Below are positions 47,679-57,177 of a stretch of DNA of 64,000 nt, piece by piece. Both the position numbers and the translations under genes were made by a program. The stretch is from Enterobacter sp. 638 (lineage in GTDB: Bacteria > Pseudomonadota > Gammaproteobacteria > Enterobacterales > Enterobacteriaceae): assembly GCF_000016325.1 (NCBI RefSeq), contig NC_009436.1, positions 310,001 through 374,000 of the forward strand, in the 5' to 3' direction. Numbering within the stretch: the first letter of the stretch is position 1; every line of letters begins with the position of its first letter. The notes below the pieces were generated by a model, which ran no database searches, was not told where the DNA came from, and was given only the letters and a program-made list of their open reading frames with translations.

Positions 47679-50033
47679 ATGCACACACAAACAATATTTG
47701 AATTGAGCCAGGAAGCAGAGCGGCTGCTACAACTTGCTTTACAGAATCTTGATGCCTTGAAATCAATGCCGATTGCGGCAATGGATAGCACGACTGCAGC
47801 AATAACTGGTGTCAGCAATAATGTGCTGCCTTTGCACTTCAGCACCCGGGGTGTTGAAACCCAGCTGTCGATGCTGAATAACGAATTACGAAAAATAACC
47901 CGTCTTGAGATGGTGCTGGCCATTGTTGGCACGATGAAGGCCGGGAAATCGACCACGATTAATGCGATTGTCGGCACGGAAGTCCTACCCAACCGTAACC
48001 GTCCGATGACCGCGCTGCCGACGATGATCCGCCACACGCCGGGGCAAAAAGAGCCAGTGCTGCATTTTGCCCACGTTTCACCGATCGACACGCTGATTAA
48101 ACAATTGCAGGAAAAACTGTGTAATCACGATCGCGGCAAGCTGACGCAGCGCCTCGAAATTGATAAAGACATGAATGCGTTGCTCGGGCGCATTGAGCAA
48201 GGTCAAGCCTTCGAAAAACATTATCTTGGCGCGGAGCCTATTTTTCAGTGTTTGAAAAGCCTGAATGATTTAGTGCGGCTCTCTCAGGCGCTAGGCGTTG
48301 ATTTTCCGTTTACTGAATACACCGCGATTGAGCATATTCCGGTGATTGAAGTGGAGTTTGTCCACCTCGCGGGCATGGATTCTCACCTTGGGCAACTGAC
48401 GCTGCTTGACACGCCGGGGCCGAATGAAGCTGGGCAACCGCATCTGCAAAAAATGCTCAACGAGCAGCTGGCGCGCTCCTCGGCGGTGCTGGCGGTGATG
48501 GATTACACCCAGCTTAAATCGATTTCCGATGAAGAGGTGCGGCAGGCGATTTCGGCGGTGGGCAAATCAGTGCCGCTGTACGCGCTGGTCAATAAATTCG
48601 ATCAGAAAGACCGCAATAGCGACGATGAAGAACAGGTGCGGGCGATGATTTCCGGCACGCTGATGAAAGGCAATATTTCGCCGGGGCAGATTTATCCCGT
48701 CTCCTCGATGTGGGCCTATCTGGCCAATCGTGCGCGCTTTGAAATCGCCAACAATGGCCGTTTGCCGGATCATCAGGAGCAGCGCTGGGTGCAAGATTTT
48801 GCCGAAGCCGCGCTGGGGCGTCGCTGGCGCACGGCGGATCTGGATGACGTAGAACATATTCGCCATGCCGCCGATCTGCTGTGGGAAGATTCGCTGTTTG
48901 AGCAGCCGATTCGCAAACTGATTTATGCCGCGTATGCCAACGCGTCGTTGTATGCGTTGCGCTCGGCGTCCCATAAGCTCCTCAACTATGCGCAGAACGC
49001 CCGTGAATATCTGGATTTCCGCTATCAGGGGCTGACGGTCGCCTTTGATGAGCTGGAGTTGAATATTTCTCGTCTGGAAGAGGATATGGCACTGCTTCAG
49101 ATGCGTCAGGATGTGGTGAGCGACGAAGTCGGACACGAAGTCGAGCAGGCGCTGGATGCGGCACAAACGTTTATCACACATCAGAAAAACCAGATCCAGC
49201 AGGCGATTAGCCATATTTTTGACGGCGATAACATTCTCGATTTGGCCGGCATTGACCGCATGAATTTGCGAAACGGGGCGCAACACGACATGGGGCAACT
49301 GGTGCTCGATGACGAAGGCCAGGCGCAGATTGTGCTGAGCAAAATCCGTTCATCCTGTGAACTCGTGATGCTGGACGCGCAGGGCAAAATCAGCCGCGAG
49401 CTAGCGTTGCGCTTTGATCAGCTTGAGTCGACGCTGGCGCGATCCTTAAACGAGGCGATGCGTCCGATTGAGAAACGCATCAAGGAAGAGTTAAGTCACG
49501 CTGGATTTCGGGCGCGGATTAGCTTCCCGGCGTTCCAGGCCAGTCAGCTCAACTTCAACACGCGCGGGCTGTTTAACGACGCGATTGCCTCAGAAAATCG
49601 TCCCGCCGGTGAGATCTCTGGCTCCAGCAGCGTGCGCGAAACGGTTTCACGCTGGCTAAACAATCCGGGCTGGGGTTGGGAGGATTGCGTGGTGACGCGC
49701 ACGCGATACGTCATTGACGTCGCGCAGCTTCATACGCGAATCAAAGAACATATTGATCAATTTTGTGAACAAATCTATAAAGCTTTGGTGGCGCAGGTCG
49801 ATGTTTCTGTTACGGCAGGCATGGCAACGTTTTTTGCGGAATTCTCGTTATGCCTCACCGGTTTACAGGAAAGCTTGCGTGATAGCCTCGCAGTGCGACA
49901 GCAAAATGAGCATTCAACCAGAGCGCTCAGCCAGCTGTTGCAGCAATGTATTACAACTGCGACGTGGATTCAGGAAGATACCCGATTGTTACGCGATGAT
50001 ATTCAAACTTTATTCGCGGCAGAGCAAACATGA
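47679..50033 (+). CDS. crfC: Clamp-binding, dynamin-like GTPase CrfC
   Basis: 784-residue dynamin-family protein that in E. coli (YjdA, 742 residues) binds the DNA polymerase sliding clamp and keeps sister replication forks together. GTPase motifs: P-loop GTMKAGKSTT at about residues 85-94, LLDTPGPNEAG (G3) near 246 and NKFDQKD (G4) near 306. Helical stalk regions follow. The N-terminal clamp-binding segment starts MHTQTIFELSQEAERLLQL, where the E. coli motif is also N-terminal. It is about 40 residues longer than K-12 CrfC, mostly around residues 30-60 and in the C-terminal half. Four-base overlap with yjcZ. Confidence 0.93.
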   Translation: MHTQTIFELSQEAERLLQLALQNLDALKSMPIAAMDSTTAAITGVSNNVLPLHFSTRGVETQLSMLNNELRKITRLEMVLAIVGTMKAGKSTTINAIVGTEVLPNRNRPMTALPTMIRHTPGQKEPVLHFAHVSPIDTLIKQLQEKLCNHDRGKLTQRLEIDKDMNALLGRIEQGQAFEKHYLGAEPIFQCLKSLNDLVRLSQALGVDFPFTEYTAIEHIPVIEVEFVHLAGMDSHLGQLTLLDTPGPNEAGQPHLQKMLNEQLARSSAVLAVMDYTQLKSISDEEVRQAISAVGKSVPLYALVNKFDQKDRNSDDEEQVRAMISGTLMKGNISPGQIYPVSSMWAYLANRARFEIANNGRLPDHQEQRWVQDFAEAALGRRWRTADLDDVEHIRHAADLLWEDSLFEQPIRKLIYAAYANASLYALRSASHKLLNYAQNAREYLDFRYQGLTVAFDELELNISRLEEDMALLQMRQDVVSDEVGHEVEQALDAAQTFITHQKNQIQQAISHIFDGDNILDLAGIDRMNLRNGAQHDMGQLVLDDEGQAQIVLSKIRSSCELVMLDAQGKISRELALRFDQLESTLARSLNEAMRPIEKRIKEELSHAGFRARISFPAFQASQLNFNTRGLFNDAIASENRPAGEISGSSSVRETVSRWLNNPGWGWEDCVVTRTRYVIDVAQLHTRIKEHIDQFCEQIYKALVAQVDVSVTAGMATFFAEFSLCLTGLQESLRDSLAVRQQNEHSTRALSQLLQQCITTATWIQEDTRLLRDDIQTLFAAEQT

Positions 50034-50908
50034 CAACCCCATTGCTGGACGGTCCCGGGCGGACGTTAGAGTGTATTCATCCCAAATTTATGGTTGATTT
50101 GGTGCAAGGAGTGGACGCGGTGCGTCTCACTCCGCTGGTGCCTCAGCAGCAGCAGTTTCGTGAGCGTTTAGCCCAGGAGATCATGACTCAGACGAAGCTT
50201 CGACCCTGGGCGATGACGGGAATGTTCAGCGAAAATGCTGCCCTGCGGCTGGGTCTGGCGGAAAAACTGGCCGGTATGTTCGATCCTGGACATCTGGCCT
50301 TGACGCGTATGACCGACAAATTAACCTCATTGCGTCAGCAAACTAACCGTCCCAAGCAACACTCTCTGGGATTGATACAGCAATACGACGATCTCTCTTC
50401 CTATTTTCATCAACGCGCGGCCTATAAAGAAAAAGCGTTGTCGCAGCGTGGCTTGACGGTGCAAGCGGGTGAACACAGCGAGCAAATCTTTAACCACTGG
50501 CGGGCGGGCCAATACGATGGCTGGTCGCTGGCGGGACGGTGTTATATCGCGCTGGAAGAGCTGCGCTGGGGGGCATTTGGTGATGCCTGCCGTCTGGCGA
50601 ATGATGATGTCGCGGCGATGCTGAAGGACAATTTGCGCAGCCTGGCAGCGAACTATCTTGCTCAGGGCATTAATGCTGCCCCAACAACACGTCATTTTTA
50701 CCATCAATGGCTCGCCACGCCGGTATCGCCAGGTTTAATGGATCATAAAGATATGCTCGGCTGGCTGGGGGACTGGTGTCATGCGGACCGTCATCCGGTG
50801 AGCTGGTCGGTGACGCAGAGCTGGCAAACGGTGGCGCTTGGCATGCCGCGATTGTGTTCGGCGAAAAGGCTGGCGGACGCGATGGTGGGCGAGATGTTCG
50901 GTGAATAA
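50030..50908 (+). CDS. yjcZ: YjcZ, CrfC operon partner
   Basis: 292-residue protein, same length as E. coli YjcZ. No enzyme motif or membrane segment is visible; it looks soluble and mostly helical. It is translationally coupled to crfC (ATGA), which suggests a shared role in chromosome organisation, but no function is established to my knowledge. Confidence 0.87.
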   Translation: MTTPLLDGPGRTLECIHPKFMVDLVQGVDAVRLTPLVPQQQQFRERLAQEIMTQTKLRPWAMTGMFSENAALRLGLAEKLAGMFDPGHLALTRMTDKLTSLRQQTNRPKQHSLGLIQQYDDLSSYFHQRAAYKEKALSQRGLTVQAGEHSEQIFNHWRAGQYDGWSLAGRCYIALEELRWGAFGDACRLANDDVAAMLKDNLRSLAANYLAQGINAAPTTRHFYHQWLATPVSPGLMDHKDMLGWLGDWCHADRHPVSWSVTQSWQTVALGMPRLCSAKRLADAMVGEMFGE

Positions 50909-50930
50909 TACGGTGCGTCGGTAAAACAAA

Positions 50931-50957
50931 AAACCTCTCAGATGAGAGGTTTTTTTA
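50931..50957. terminator. Bidirectional terminator yjcZ / kdgT
   Basis: Stem ACCTCTC / GAGAGGT, 4-base loop, T-run on the plus side and A-run on the left. It serves both convergent genes. Confidence 0.88.
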
Positions 50958-50967
50958 TGTGAGGAGC

Positions 50968-51963
50968 TTAGTGGTGCAACGATTCGACCGGCTGCGGCTC
51001 GACGTCGGCTTTCGGGATATTGCCGTAGCGTTTGGCATACAGGGCGGTGATGATTGGCACCAGAATCGCGGTCACGATGACTGACGCGGCTACCAGTGCC
51101 GTCGCGGAGGCCGCAACAGGCTCAAATGACGGGTTAATCTGCGCAATGATCATCGGGTTCGCCACCGCAGCGCCTGCGGCTGACGACGCGGCGACACCGG
51201 CGGTACCATTCCCGCCACCAATCACACGGTCGGCAATAATCAGCGGAATACCAGTGATAATAATAACCGCAACACCCAGCACGATACCCAGCAGGCCGGT
51301 GTCCATAATCACGTTCAGATTGATGGTATTACCCAGCGCGAAGCCGAAGAAGGGAATCAGAACCGGCGTTGCTTTGCTGAAGAAATCGCGCAGGTCGGTG
51401 TCCAGGTTGCCCAGGGCAAAACCAATCAGGAATGGCAGGACTGCGCCCACGAAGTGGTGCGGTTCAAACGATGCCAGACCCGCGGAGCCGAGGATTAACA
51501 TGGTCACCAGTGGGCCAGACTCCAGAGACATCAGCACGAATGCGCCGGACTCTTCTTTCGTGCCGTACTGATTCATCAGGCTGGCGTACAGACCGCCGTT
51601 GGTCATGTCCATGGCAGACACAATCGCCAAAACGGAGAGACCGGCGAAGAAACCGGTTTGAATGCCATTCTCAGGAATGAACATCGCACAGCCCATGGCG
51701 ACAACCCAGGCAACAGCAATTTTGGTGAGCACTAACGTACCGGATTTACGTAATACGGTTCCGGTTGCACGTAAATTAATGGATGCGCCAATACAGAAGA
51801 ACCACACCGCCAGAATTGGCACCGTGCCGGAAATCATTCCTTTGGTAAATCCGCCAAAATAAGCGCCGGTATTTGGGGCCAGGGTATTTAAGATTGCGCC
51901 AAGTACCAGGGGGACCAACATCATCCCGCCAGGGATGCGTTCAATTGTGGCTTTGATTTTCAT
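50968..51963 (-). CDS. kdgT: 2-keto-3-deoxygluconate permease KdgT
   Basis: 331-residue proton symporter for 2-keto-3-deoxygluconate, a pectin and hexuronate breakdown product. About ten helices, starting [22 protein letters not shown] and containing [20 protein letters not shown] and [16 protein letters not shown]. In K-12 kdgT is elsewhere (near 88 min), so its place between yjcZ and proP is a difference. A KdgR-like operator lies upstream. Confidence 0.93.
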   Translation of the reverse strand: MKIKATIERIPGGMMLVPLVLGAILNTLAPNTGAYFGGFTKGMISGTVPILAVWFFCIGASINLRATGTVLRKSGTLVLTKIAVAWVVAMGCAMFIPENGIQTGFFAGLSVLAIVSAMDMTNGGLYASLMNQYGTKEESGAFVLMSLESGPLVTMLILGSAGLASFEPHHFVGAVLPFLIGFALGNLDTDLRDFFSKATPVLIPFFGFALGNTINLNVIMDTGLLGIVLGVAVIIITGIPLIIADRVIGGGNGTAGVAASSAAGAAVANPMIIAQINPSFEPVAASATALVAASVIVTAILVPIITALYAKRYGNIPKADVEPQPVESLHH

Positions 51964-52175
51964 GATAAATCCTCACATCTTATCTCGCGTTTCTGGCGGA
52001 CAAGTCGGGTAGAAATTCGTATTGAATTCAAGTTATTGTGAATTCTTACTGTCTGGTGAACCGTCTGTTTAATCAGAAGCCGTAATCAGTTTTAACTTGT
52101 TTACGGCGGGTGAAATGCACCCGGGGCGGCGTGTTCGGGCTTATCATCTGATCTTTGGAATTATGATTCAATGAA

Positions 52176-52195
52176 AATAAAACAATGTTTTAGTT
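52176..52195 (-). promoter_or_regulatory. KdgR-like operator ahead of kdgT
   Basis: AATAAAACAATGTTTTAGTT fits the KdgR pattern (AATRAAAYRNYRTTTYATT-like) with good dyad symmetry, about 213 bases before the kdgT ATG. KdgR control of kdgT is known in enterobacteria; this site is inferred from sequence. The distance is long but the leader holds no other gene. Confidence 0.6.
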
Positions 52196-52402
52196 ATCTG
52201 GATCACATATTTTTGTAAACGCGTGTCTACATTATTAGTTATTAAAATTGCTGTGAATTTAATGTGAATAAAGGTGAGTGGTTTTTTGAATTTTGATGAA
52301 AATAATAACCTTATAAAGCGAATCCTAAAGGGCACAGGATTTTCGCGGTCATTAAAGTGTGTTGACGTTTTCTGACAACATTTGACACCCCACGTAAATA
52401 TC

Positions 52403-52418
52403 TGTGAAGTTGATCACC
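52403..52418 (+). promoter_or_regulatory. CRP site of proP promoter P1
   Basis: TGTGAAGTTGATCACC: TGTGA and TCACC six bases apart. The context TGTGAAGTTGATCAC and the following CTGGTAGGGTAAA are almost as in E. coli proP, where CRP binds over P1. Promoter P2 with TGCTACGCTT near 52518 is also recognisable. Confidence 0.8.
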
Positions 52419-52614
52419 TATTTAAAGGCTGGTAGGGTAAAGACGTCACTAACTGCCCAGACAGGCGTCAACAGGTTCGGTTGTATCGACGAGAAACGTC
52501 AATGTAAGTAAACCTGCTACGCTTGAAGAAGAAGATTCGCATGAGGCGAATTCGAGGTTCACAGACCGCAAGAAGATCTGTGGTATGGACAGGGCTGAGT
52601 CTACGAGGATAGCA

Positions 52615-54117
52615 ATGCTTAAAAGGAAAAAAGTCAAACCCATTACACTGCGCGACGTCACTATCATTGATGACGGCAAGTTGCGTAAAGCCATTACCGC
52701 TGCGTCGCTGGGTAACGCGATGGAGTGGTTTGATTTCGGTGTGTATGGTTTCGTTGCCTACGCTTTAGGTAAAGTCTTCTTCCCGGGTGCCGACCCGAGC
52801 CTGCAGATGATCGCGGCTTTAGGTACCTTCTCCGTACCCTTCCTGATTCGCCCGCTGGGTGGTTTATTCTTCGGGATGCTGGGCGACAAATACGGTCGCC
52901 AGAAGATACTCGCCATCACGATTGTGATCATGTCGATCAGTACATTCTGTATCGGCTTGATTCCGTCCTATGCGACGATTGGCATCTGGGCACCGATACT
53001 GCTGCTGCTGTGTAAAATGGCGCAGGGCTTCTCGGTCGGTGGTGAATATACCGGTGCATCGATCTTTGTCGCCGAGTATTCTCCGGACCGTAAACGCGGC
53101 TTCATGGGAAGCTGGCTGGACTTTGGCTCGATTGCCGGGTTTGTGCTGGGTGCGGGCGTCGTGGTGCTCATTTCCACCGTCGTCGGCGAAGCGAACTTCC
53201 TTGAATGGGGCTGGCGTATTCCGTTCTTCCTGGCGCTGCCGCTGGGTCTGATTGGTCTATACCTGCGTCATGCGTTAGAAGAGACGCCAGCGTTCCAGCA
53301 GCATGTTGAAAAACTGGAGCAGGGCGATCGCGAAGGGCTGCAGGAAGGACCGAAAGTCTCCTTTAAAGAGATTGCGACGAAACACTGGCGTAGCCTGCTG
53401 ACCTGTGTCGGTCTGGTCATCTCGACCAACGTGACCTACTACATGTTGCTGACCTACATGCCGAGCTACCTGTCGCATAACCTGCATTACTCCGAAGATC
53501 ACGGTGTGCTGATTATTATCGCCATCATGGTGGGGATGCTGTTTGTGCAGCCGATTATGGGCCTGCTGAGTGACCGCTACGGTCGCCGTCCGTTCATTAT
53601 TCTGGGCAGCGTTGCGCTCTTACTACTGGCGATCCCGGCCTTTATCCTGATTAACAGTAACGTGCTGGGCCTGATTTTCGCCGGTCTGCTGATGCTGGCG
53701 GTGATTCTGAACTGCTTTATCGGGGTGATGGCGTCAACGCTTCCGGCGATGTTCCCGACGCATATTCGCTACAGCGCGCTGGCGGCAGCGTTTAACATTT
53801 CGGTGCTGGTTGCCGGTCTGACGCCGACCATTGCGGCCTCGCTGGTCGAAAGCACGCAGAACCTGATGATGCCTGCGTACTATCTGATGGTGATTGCGGT
53901 GATTGGTTTGATTACCGGTCTGACAATGAAAGAGACCGCGAATCAGCCACTGAAAGGGGCCACGCCTGCGGCGTCTGACCTTCAGGAAGCGAAAGAGATT
54001 CTGCGTGAACACTACGACAATGTTGAGCAGAAGATTGACGATCTTGACGTAGAGATTGAAGAGCTGCAGAAGAAGCGCTCTCGTCTGGTGGATCAGCATC
54101 CACGCATTAACGAGTAA
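52615..54117 (+). CDS. proP: Osmoprotectant:proton symporter ProP
   Basis: 500-residue major-facilitator carrier for proline, glycine betaine and ectoine, which senses osmolality itself. Twelve helices with the loop signatures GDKYGRQKILAITI and SDRYGRRPFIILG, and a C-terminal antiparallel coiled coil (about 455-495: EAKEILREHYDNVEQKIDDLDVEIEELQ) that tunes the osmotic set point. Length equals E. coli ProP. The start at 52615 (MLKRKKVKPITLRDV) follows GAGGATAGCA; a longer frame from 52585 is not needed. Confidence 0.97.
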   Translation: MLKRKKVKPITLRDVTIIDDGKLRKAITAASLGNAMEWFDFGVYGFVAYALGKVFFPGADPSLQMIAALGTFSVPFLIRPLGGLFFGMLGDKYGRQKILAITIVIMSISTFCIGLIPSYATIGIWAPILLLLCKMAQGFSVGGEYTGASIFVAEYSPDRKRGFMGSWLDFGSIAGFVLGAGVVVLISTVVGEANFLEWGWRIPFFLALPLGLIGLYLRHALEETPAFQQHVEKLEQGDREGLQEGPKVSFKEIATKHWRSLLTCVGLVISTNVTYYMLLTYMPSYLSHNLHYSEDHGVLIIIAIMVGMLFVQPIMGLLSDRYGRRPFIILGSVALLLLAIPAFILINSNVLGLIFAGLLMLAVILNCFIGVMASTLPAMFPTHIRYSALAAAFNISVLVAGLTPTIAASLVESTQNLMMPAYYLMVIAVIGLITGLTMKETANQPLKGATPAASDLQEAKEILREHYDNVEQKIDDLDVEIEELQKKRSRLVDQHPRINE

Positions 54118-54124
54118 AACGAAA

Positions 54125-54142
54125 AACCCGCTTCGGCGGGTT
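54125..54142 (+). terminator. Terminator of proP (bidirectional)
   Basis: AACCCGC-TTCG-GCGGGTT followed by TTTT, a stable tetraloop terminator. It also ends the convergent NicO gene. Confidence 0.92.
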
Positions 54143-54147
54143 TTTTA

Positions 54148-55101
54148 TTAGCATCCGGCGGCGATGTAGTCGCCGTTGGCGCTGATGGGGATCACCGTCA
54201 GGAACAGCACTGTTGCAAACAGGATCAGCACGATTCCCCCGGCAATTTTTGCCGCGGGCACCAGCCAGCTCATCGTAGAACTGCCGCCAAAGAAAGCGAC
54301 CGTCCGTTCCCGCGCATAGCGCACCGCCAGCGATAGTCCCATAATCGACAACGCGGTACCGAGCGACATGGTCATCACCGCCGCCATTCCCCACGTCACA
54401 ATTCCTAGCGCATTTGAGAACATCAGAATCATGATCGCCCCGCTGCATGGACGCGCACCGATCGCCAGAATCACTCCCAGACGCGTTTTCCAGTCGCCTT
54501 TTTCCACATCGACGCTGACGCCGTGATGCCCGCAACCGCAGCGGTCATCGTGCTGATGGAGCGGTGTTACGCTGCGAATGGAAACTCTGCGTGGCCGCAG
54601 GCTTTTCAGCGTTTGGTAAATCATAAAGATACCGAATGCACCGATCAGCAATGCGCTGATTTTCTCCACGTACCAGCGGCTGGCGCTGAGATCGCCAGAG
54701 GCGAGGTTAAATCCAACGGCCAGCACAAAGACGAACAGAATGGCGCTGAGGCCCTGCATCAGGCTACCGAGAAATGGTACGACGCGCGCGGCAAGCTGGC
54801 TCTCTTTATTGGTGGTGAGATAGGTCGTGACGATGAATTTACCGTGTCCCGGGCCGATCGCGTGCAGAACGCCGTAGAAGAACGCGCCCGTCAGGAGCCA
54901 CAATCCGCCGCTGTATTGATGATTATTCAGCTGCAACAAATACATCACCAGATAGCGGTGCAGCGTGATTTGCGTGGCGAGACACCATTGAATAAACGCG
55001 CTCCAGTGAGCATGTAAAGTGAATCCGCTAAACAGAACCAGCAACAAAAGCAGACCTGCCGTGGGAATACGCCAGTCACGCGAGAGAATTTTTGTCGTCA
55101 T
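54148..55101 (-). CDS. NicO-family nickel/cobalt exporter-like protein
   Basis: 317-residue inner-membrane protein with about six helices. A histidine- and cysteine-rich loop (HQHDDRCGCGHHG, about residues 170-185) sits before GVILAIGARPCSGAIMIL, the conserved core of the NicO/RcnA family. It probably moves Ni2+, Co2+ or a related metal; direction and metal are not certain. The start MTTKILSRDWRIP is taken because earlier codons overlap a poorly supported N terminus. Not at this place in K-12. Confidence 0.82.
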   Translation of the reverse strand: MTTKILSRDWRIPTAGLLLLLVLFSGFTLHAHWSAFIQWCLATQITLHRYLVMYLLQLNNHQYSGGLWLLTGAFFYGVLHAIGPGHGKFIVTTYLTTNKESQLAARVVPFLGSLMQGLSAILFVFVLAVGFNLASGDLSASRWYVEKISALLIGAFGIFMIYQTLKSLRPRRVSIRSVTPLHQHDDRCGCGHHGVSVDVEKGDWKTRLGVILAIGARPCSGAIMILMFSNALGIVTWGMAAVMTMSLGTALSIMGLSLAVRYARERTVAFFGGSSTMSWLVPAAKIAGGIVLILFATVLFLTVIPISANGDYIAAGC

Positions 55102-55360
55102 GTTGCGGCCTGTCAGGAGGGGGGGATTCTGGGGCAAGTATAGCGTGAGTCGCGAGGCGGCGAGGGCATTTTGCGGGGCGCTCTGGCTGTTATGCATTCG
55201 CAAAATTCGGCTTTATTTATCGTTGCCTGTCCATCGCAATAAGCCAGGGTTGGGTAAAACGGTTATCCCATTTATCCGCCGTGGAAGCGGTATAGCACCC
55301 TGTTGTTCGCTCTTTGATTTTTCTGTCCGAAAGGGCGTTATGCAAAATTGGCTTTAACTA

Positions 55361-56734
55361 TCAGCCAGCATCTTCCTCACCTGTCACCCCTTCGCCATGC
55401 TTCCCTTTTACCCATGCGAGGCGTCGGTGGAACATCTTTCGCAAGGCCCGGCCAAGGGTATTGAACCAGCCTGTCGGGCGCGGGTCCGCCAGCATGCTCA
55501 TGGCGCGCGCGTAATCCAGCACCAGTCCTGGCGTCCAGGCCATTGTTTCGGCTCGTTTCCGCAGTTGTAACGCGACCCACAACTCGGGTGTGGATATCAG
55601 TTTCCCAATCGAGAGCCAAAAGCCGCGCTTTTGCCACAACCTGCCGACGGAACCCTCAAGCGCCGCTTCCAGCGCTCTTGCCACGCTGCTGGAACAGTTA
55701 CGGTGGGTCAGATTATAGGATTCGTTTTGGCGGTAGTTTTCCCAGAATGCCGCCAGACGCGTTTCGCTGTAATTGCGAATCCGCACCTTGCGGGTGGAGT
55801 GGCACCATTTACTGGATTCGGTGATGTAATCCGACTGAAATTCACCCGGCACGTTATTTTCGGGCGTGGCGCGTAGCAGGCGGGCGAAGGCATCCGGTGA
55901 GCGGTCGATCTCAACGGCGGGATATAAACTGATGTAAATCCCGCCAGGGGATTCCAGCGCCGCGTGACCGGTTGAGATCACGCCATTTTTATCCACGGCA
56001 GCAATATAACGGCTGATCACGGGGCGAGAGATCGTCTCGCCGGGGGCTGAGCCAACGGGAGTCCAGACGTGAACCGTCAGCGCTTTTTCATCGTCGTCTG
56101 GCGGGCCATCCCATTCCACCACGGCAGGCTGATGCGTATCGGCTTCTTCCATATACTCTTCGCCTTTGAGACCTGGGTTGGCTGCCGCCACTTTGACCCG
56201 GTTAGCGAGAATAAACATATTCCAGCCCGCAAAGGCCAGGCCGAGACCGAGGCAGTACGGAACGGTGCCTGTATAATTCGAGGGCCACGGTTGATAGAAG
56301 AAAATCGCCAGCGCAATTTCGACGATTCCTCCTGCTAGGGCAGGCCGCCAGCGCCGATAGCGCACCACAATGGCCGAGGCGATTTGTAGCGCGCCATCCA
56401 GCAAGAACAGCGTGCCGAAAATCATTGCCAGCACAATATTACCGTCGTGGTTTCCGGCGAGGATCAGCACGGCGGCCAGTGAAAACGTCGCACCTTTGAC
56501 ATAGCGCAAAATGCGCTGCCCGCCCATGCCGCTGTGCGCGACCAGCAAGGTTGCGCCGCCTTCAATCAGCAGCAGAAACGCAAAAGGTTCGATAGGGAAG
56601 TACAGCACGCCGTCCATCGCGTCGATAAAGATAACCGTCCCGGCAATCAGCGTGACCCACCCGAAGCGCCGCAGTCCGCGCCAGTGCGAACGCAGATAAT
56701 CAACGCCGAGCAGAATCAGGATCAATCGCATCAT
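55361..56734 (-). CDS. Membrane protein: HdeD-like domain fused to a permuted NlpC/P60-like domain
   Basis: 457-residue protein. The N-terminal half (1-190) has about seven short hydrophobic helices in the pattern of DUF308/HdeD acid-resistance proteins (FLLLIEGGATLLVAH, GTLFLLDGALQIASAIVV). The C-terminal half (about 220-440) is soluble, with a GHAALESPGG motif (His) followed about 100 residues later by YNLTHRNCSSSVARALEAAL (Cys). A His before the Cys in this form is typical of circularly permuted papain-like NlpC/P60 (YebB/YiiX, LRAT-type) hydrolases. Substrate unknown; a lipid or murein amide bond is possible. The start is uncertain (ATG pair at 56734/56731, weak ribosome site). Confidence 0.62.
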   Translation of the reverse strand: MMRLILILLGVDYLRSHWRGLRRFGWVTLIAGTVIFIDAMDGVLYFPIEPFAFLLLIEGGATLLVAHSGMGGQRILRYVKGATFSLAAVLILAGNHDGNIVLAMIFGTLFLLDGALQIASAIVVRYRRWRPALAGGIVEIALAIFFYQPWPSNYTGTVPYCLGLGLAFAGWNMFILANRVKVAAANPGLKGEEYMEEADTHQPAVVEWDGPPDDDEKALTVHVWTPVGSAPGETISRPVISRYIAAVDKNGVISTGHAALESPGGIYISLYPAVEIDRSPDAFARLLRATPENNVPGEFQSDYITESSKWCHSTRKVRIRNYSETRLAAFWENYRQNESYNLTHRNCSSSVARALEAALEGSVGRLWQKRGFWLSIGKLISTPELWVALQLRKRAETMAWTPGLVLDYARAMSMLADPRPTGWFNTLGRALRKMFHRRLAWVKGKHGEGVTGEEDAG

Positions 56735-57177
56735 AAGGGGGCTTCCGGAATGGGTATCCCACATTTATAACCCACTCGGGGCGGAAGTGCTTCAGGAAAT
56801 GATGAGGATGGGAAGCGTAGCGACAATAATTCTGCATGCTTACATAGTAACAATTAGAAAGACCTCATATTGCCATTACACATGACGCATAACGATTTTA
56901 TACTGACTTGTCATAAAGTTAAGTTTAATTGAAATACCCGTCTGTCCAGAATCGGACCAATAAGCACTTGGGTTTGAATATCGAGAAAAGATAAACTTCT
57001 TCTGAAGAGGGGGGGCTTTCTTCGGATTTCACGCTGATGAATTCAACACATGCATAGATTTTTACTTGATTTGAATCAAGTAAAAATTACTGCTGCCAAA
57101 AATAAATCACACTTGATTTGTTAAATAGAATTCAATTTCCAGTATATCCATTCAAACATCTAAAGGCGTTTTTCAAA
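56735..57177. other. AT-rich regulatory region ahead of the autotransporter
   Basis: 443 bases with no gene. The base composition falls sharply here compared with the backbone, marking the edge of an acquired block. It contains the palindrome at 57058-57087 and a repeat of its half site near 57111. Confidence 0.55.
57058..57087. promoter_or_regulatory. 30-bp palindromic operator candidate
   Basis: Perfect 14-bp arms, ATTTTTACTTGATT and AATCAAGTAAAAAT, around a central TG. A further half site ACTTGATTTG follows at 57111-57120. It ends 90 bases before the autotransporter start, suited to a dimeric regulator. Confidence 0.65.

Noticed and set aside
47660..48091. Minus-strand frame at the start of crfC
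   Set aside because: It overlaps the conserved GTPase domain coding region in antisense and has no homologue that I recognise.
48567..49298. 243-codon open frame on the minus strand
   Set aside because: Antisense to the GTPase and stalk region of crfC, with no independent support.
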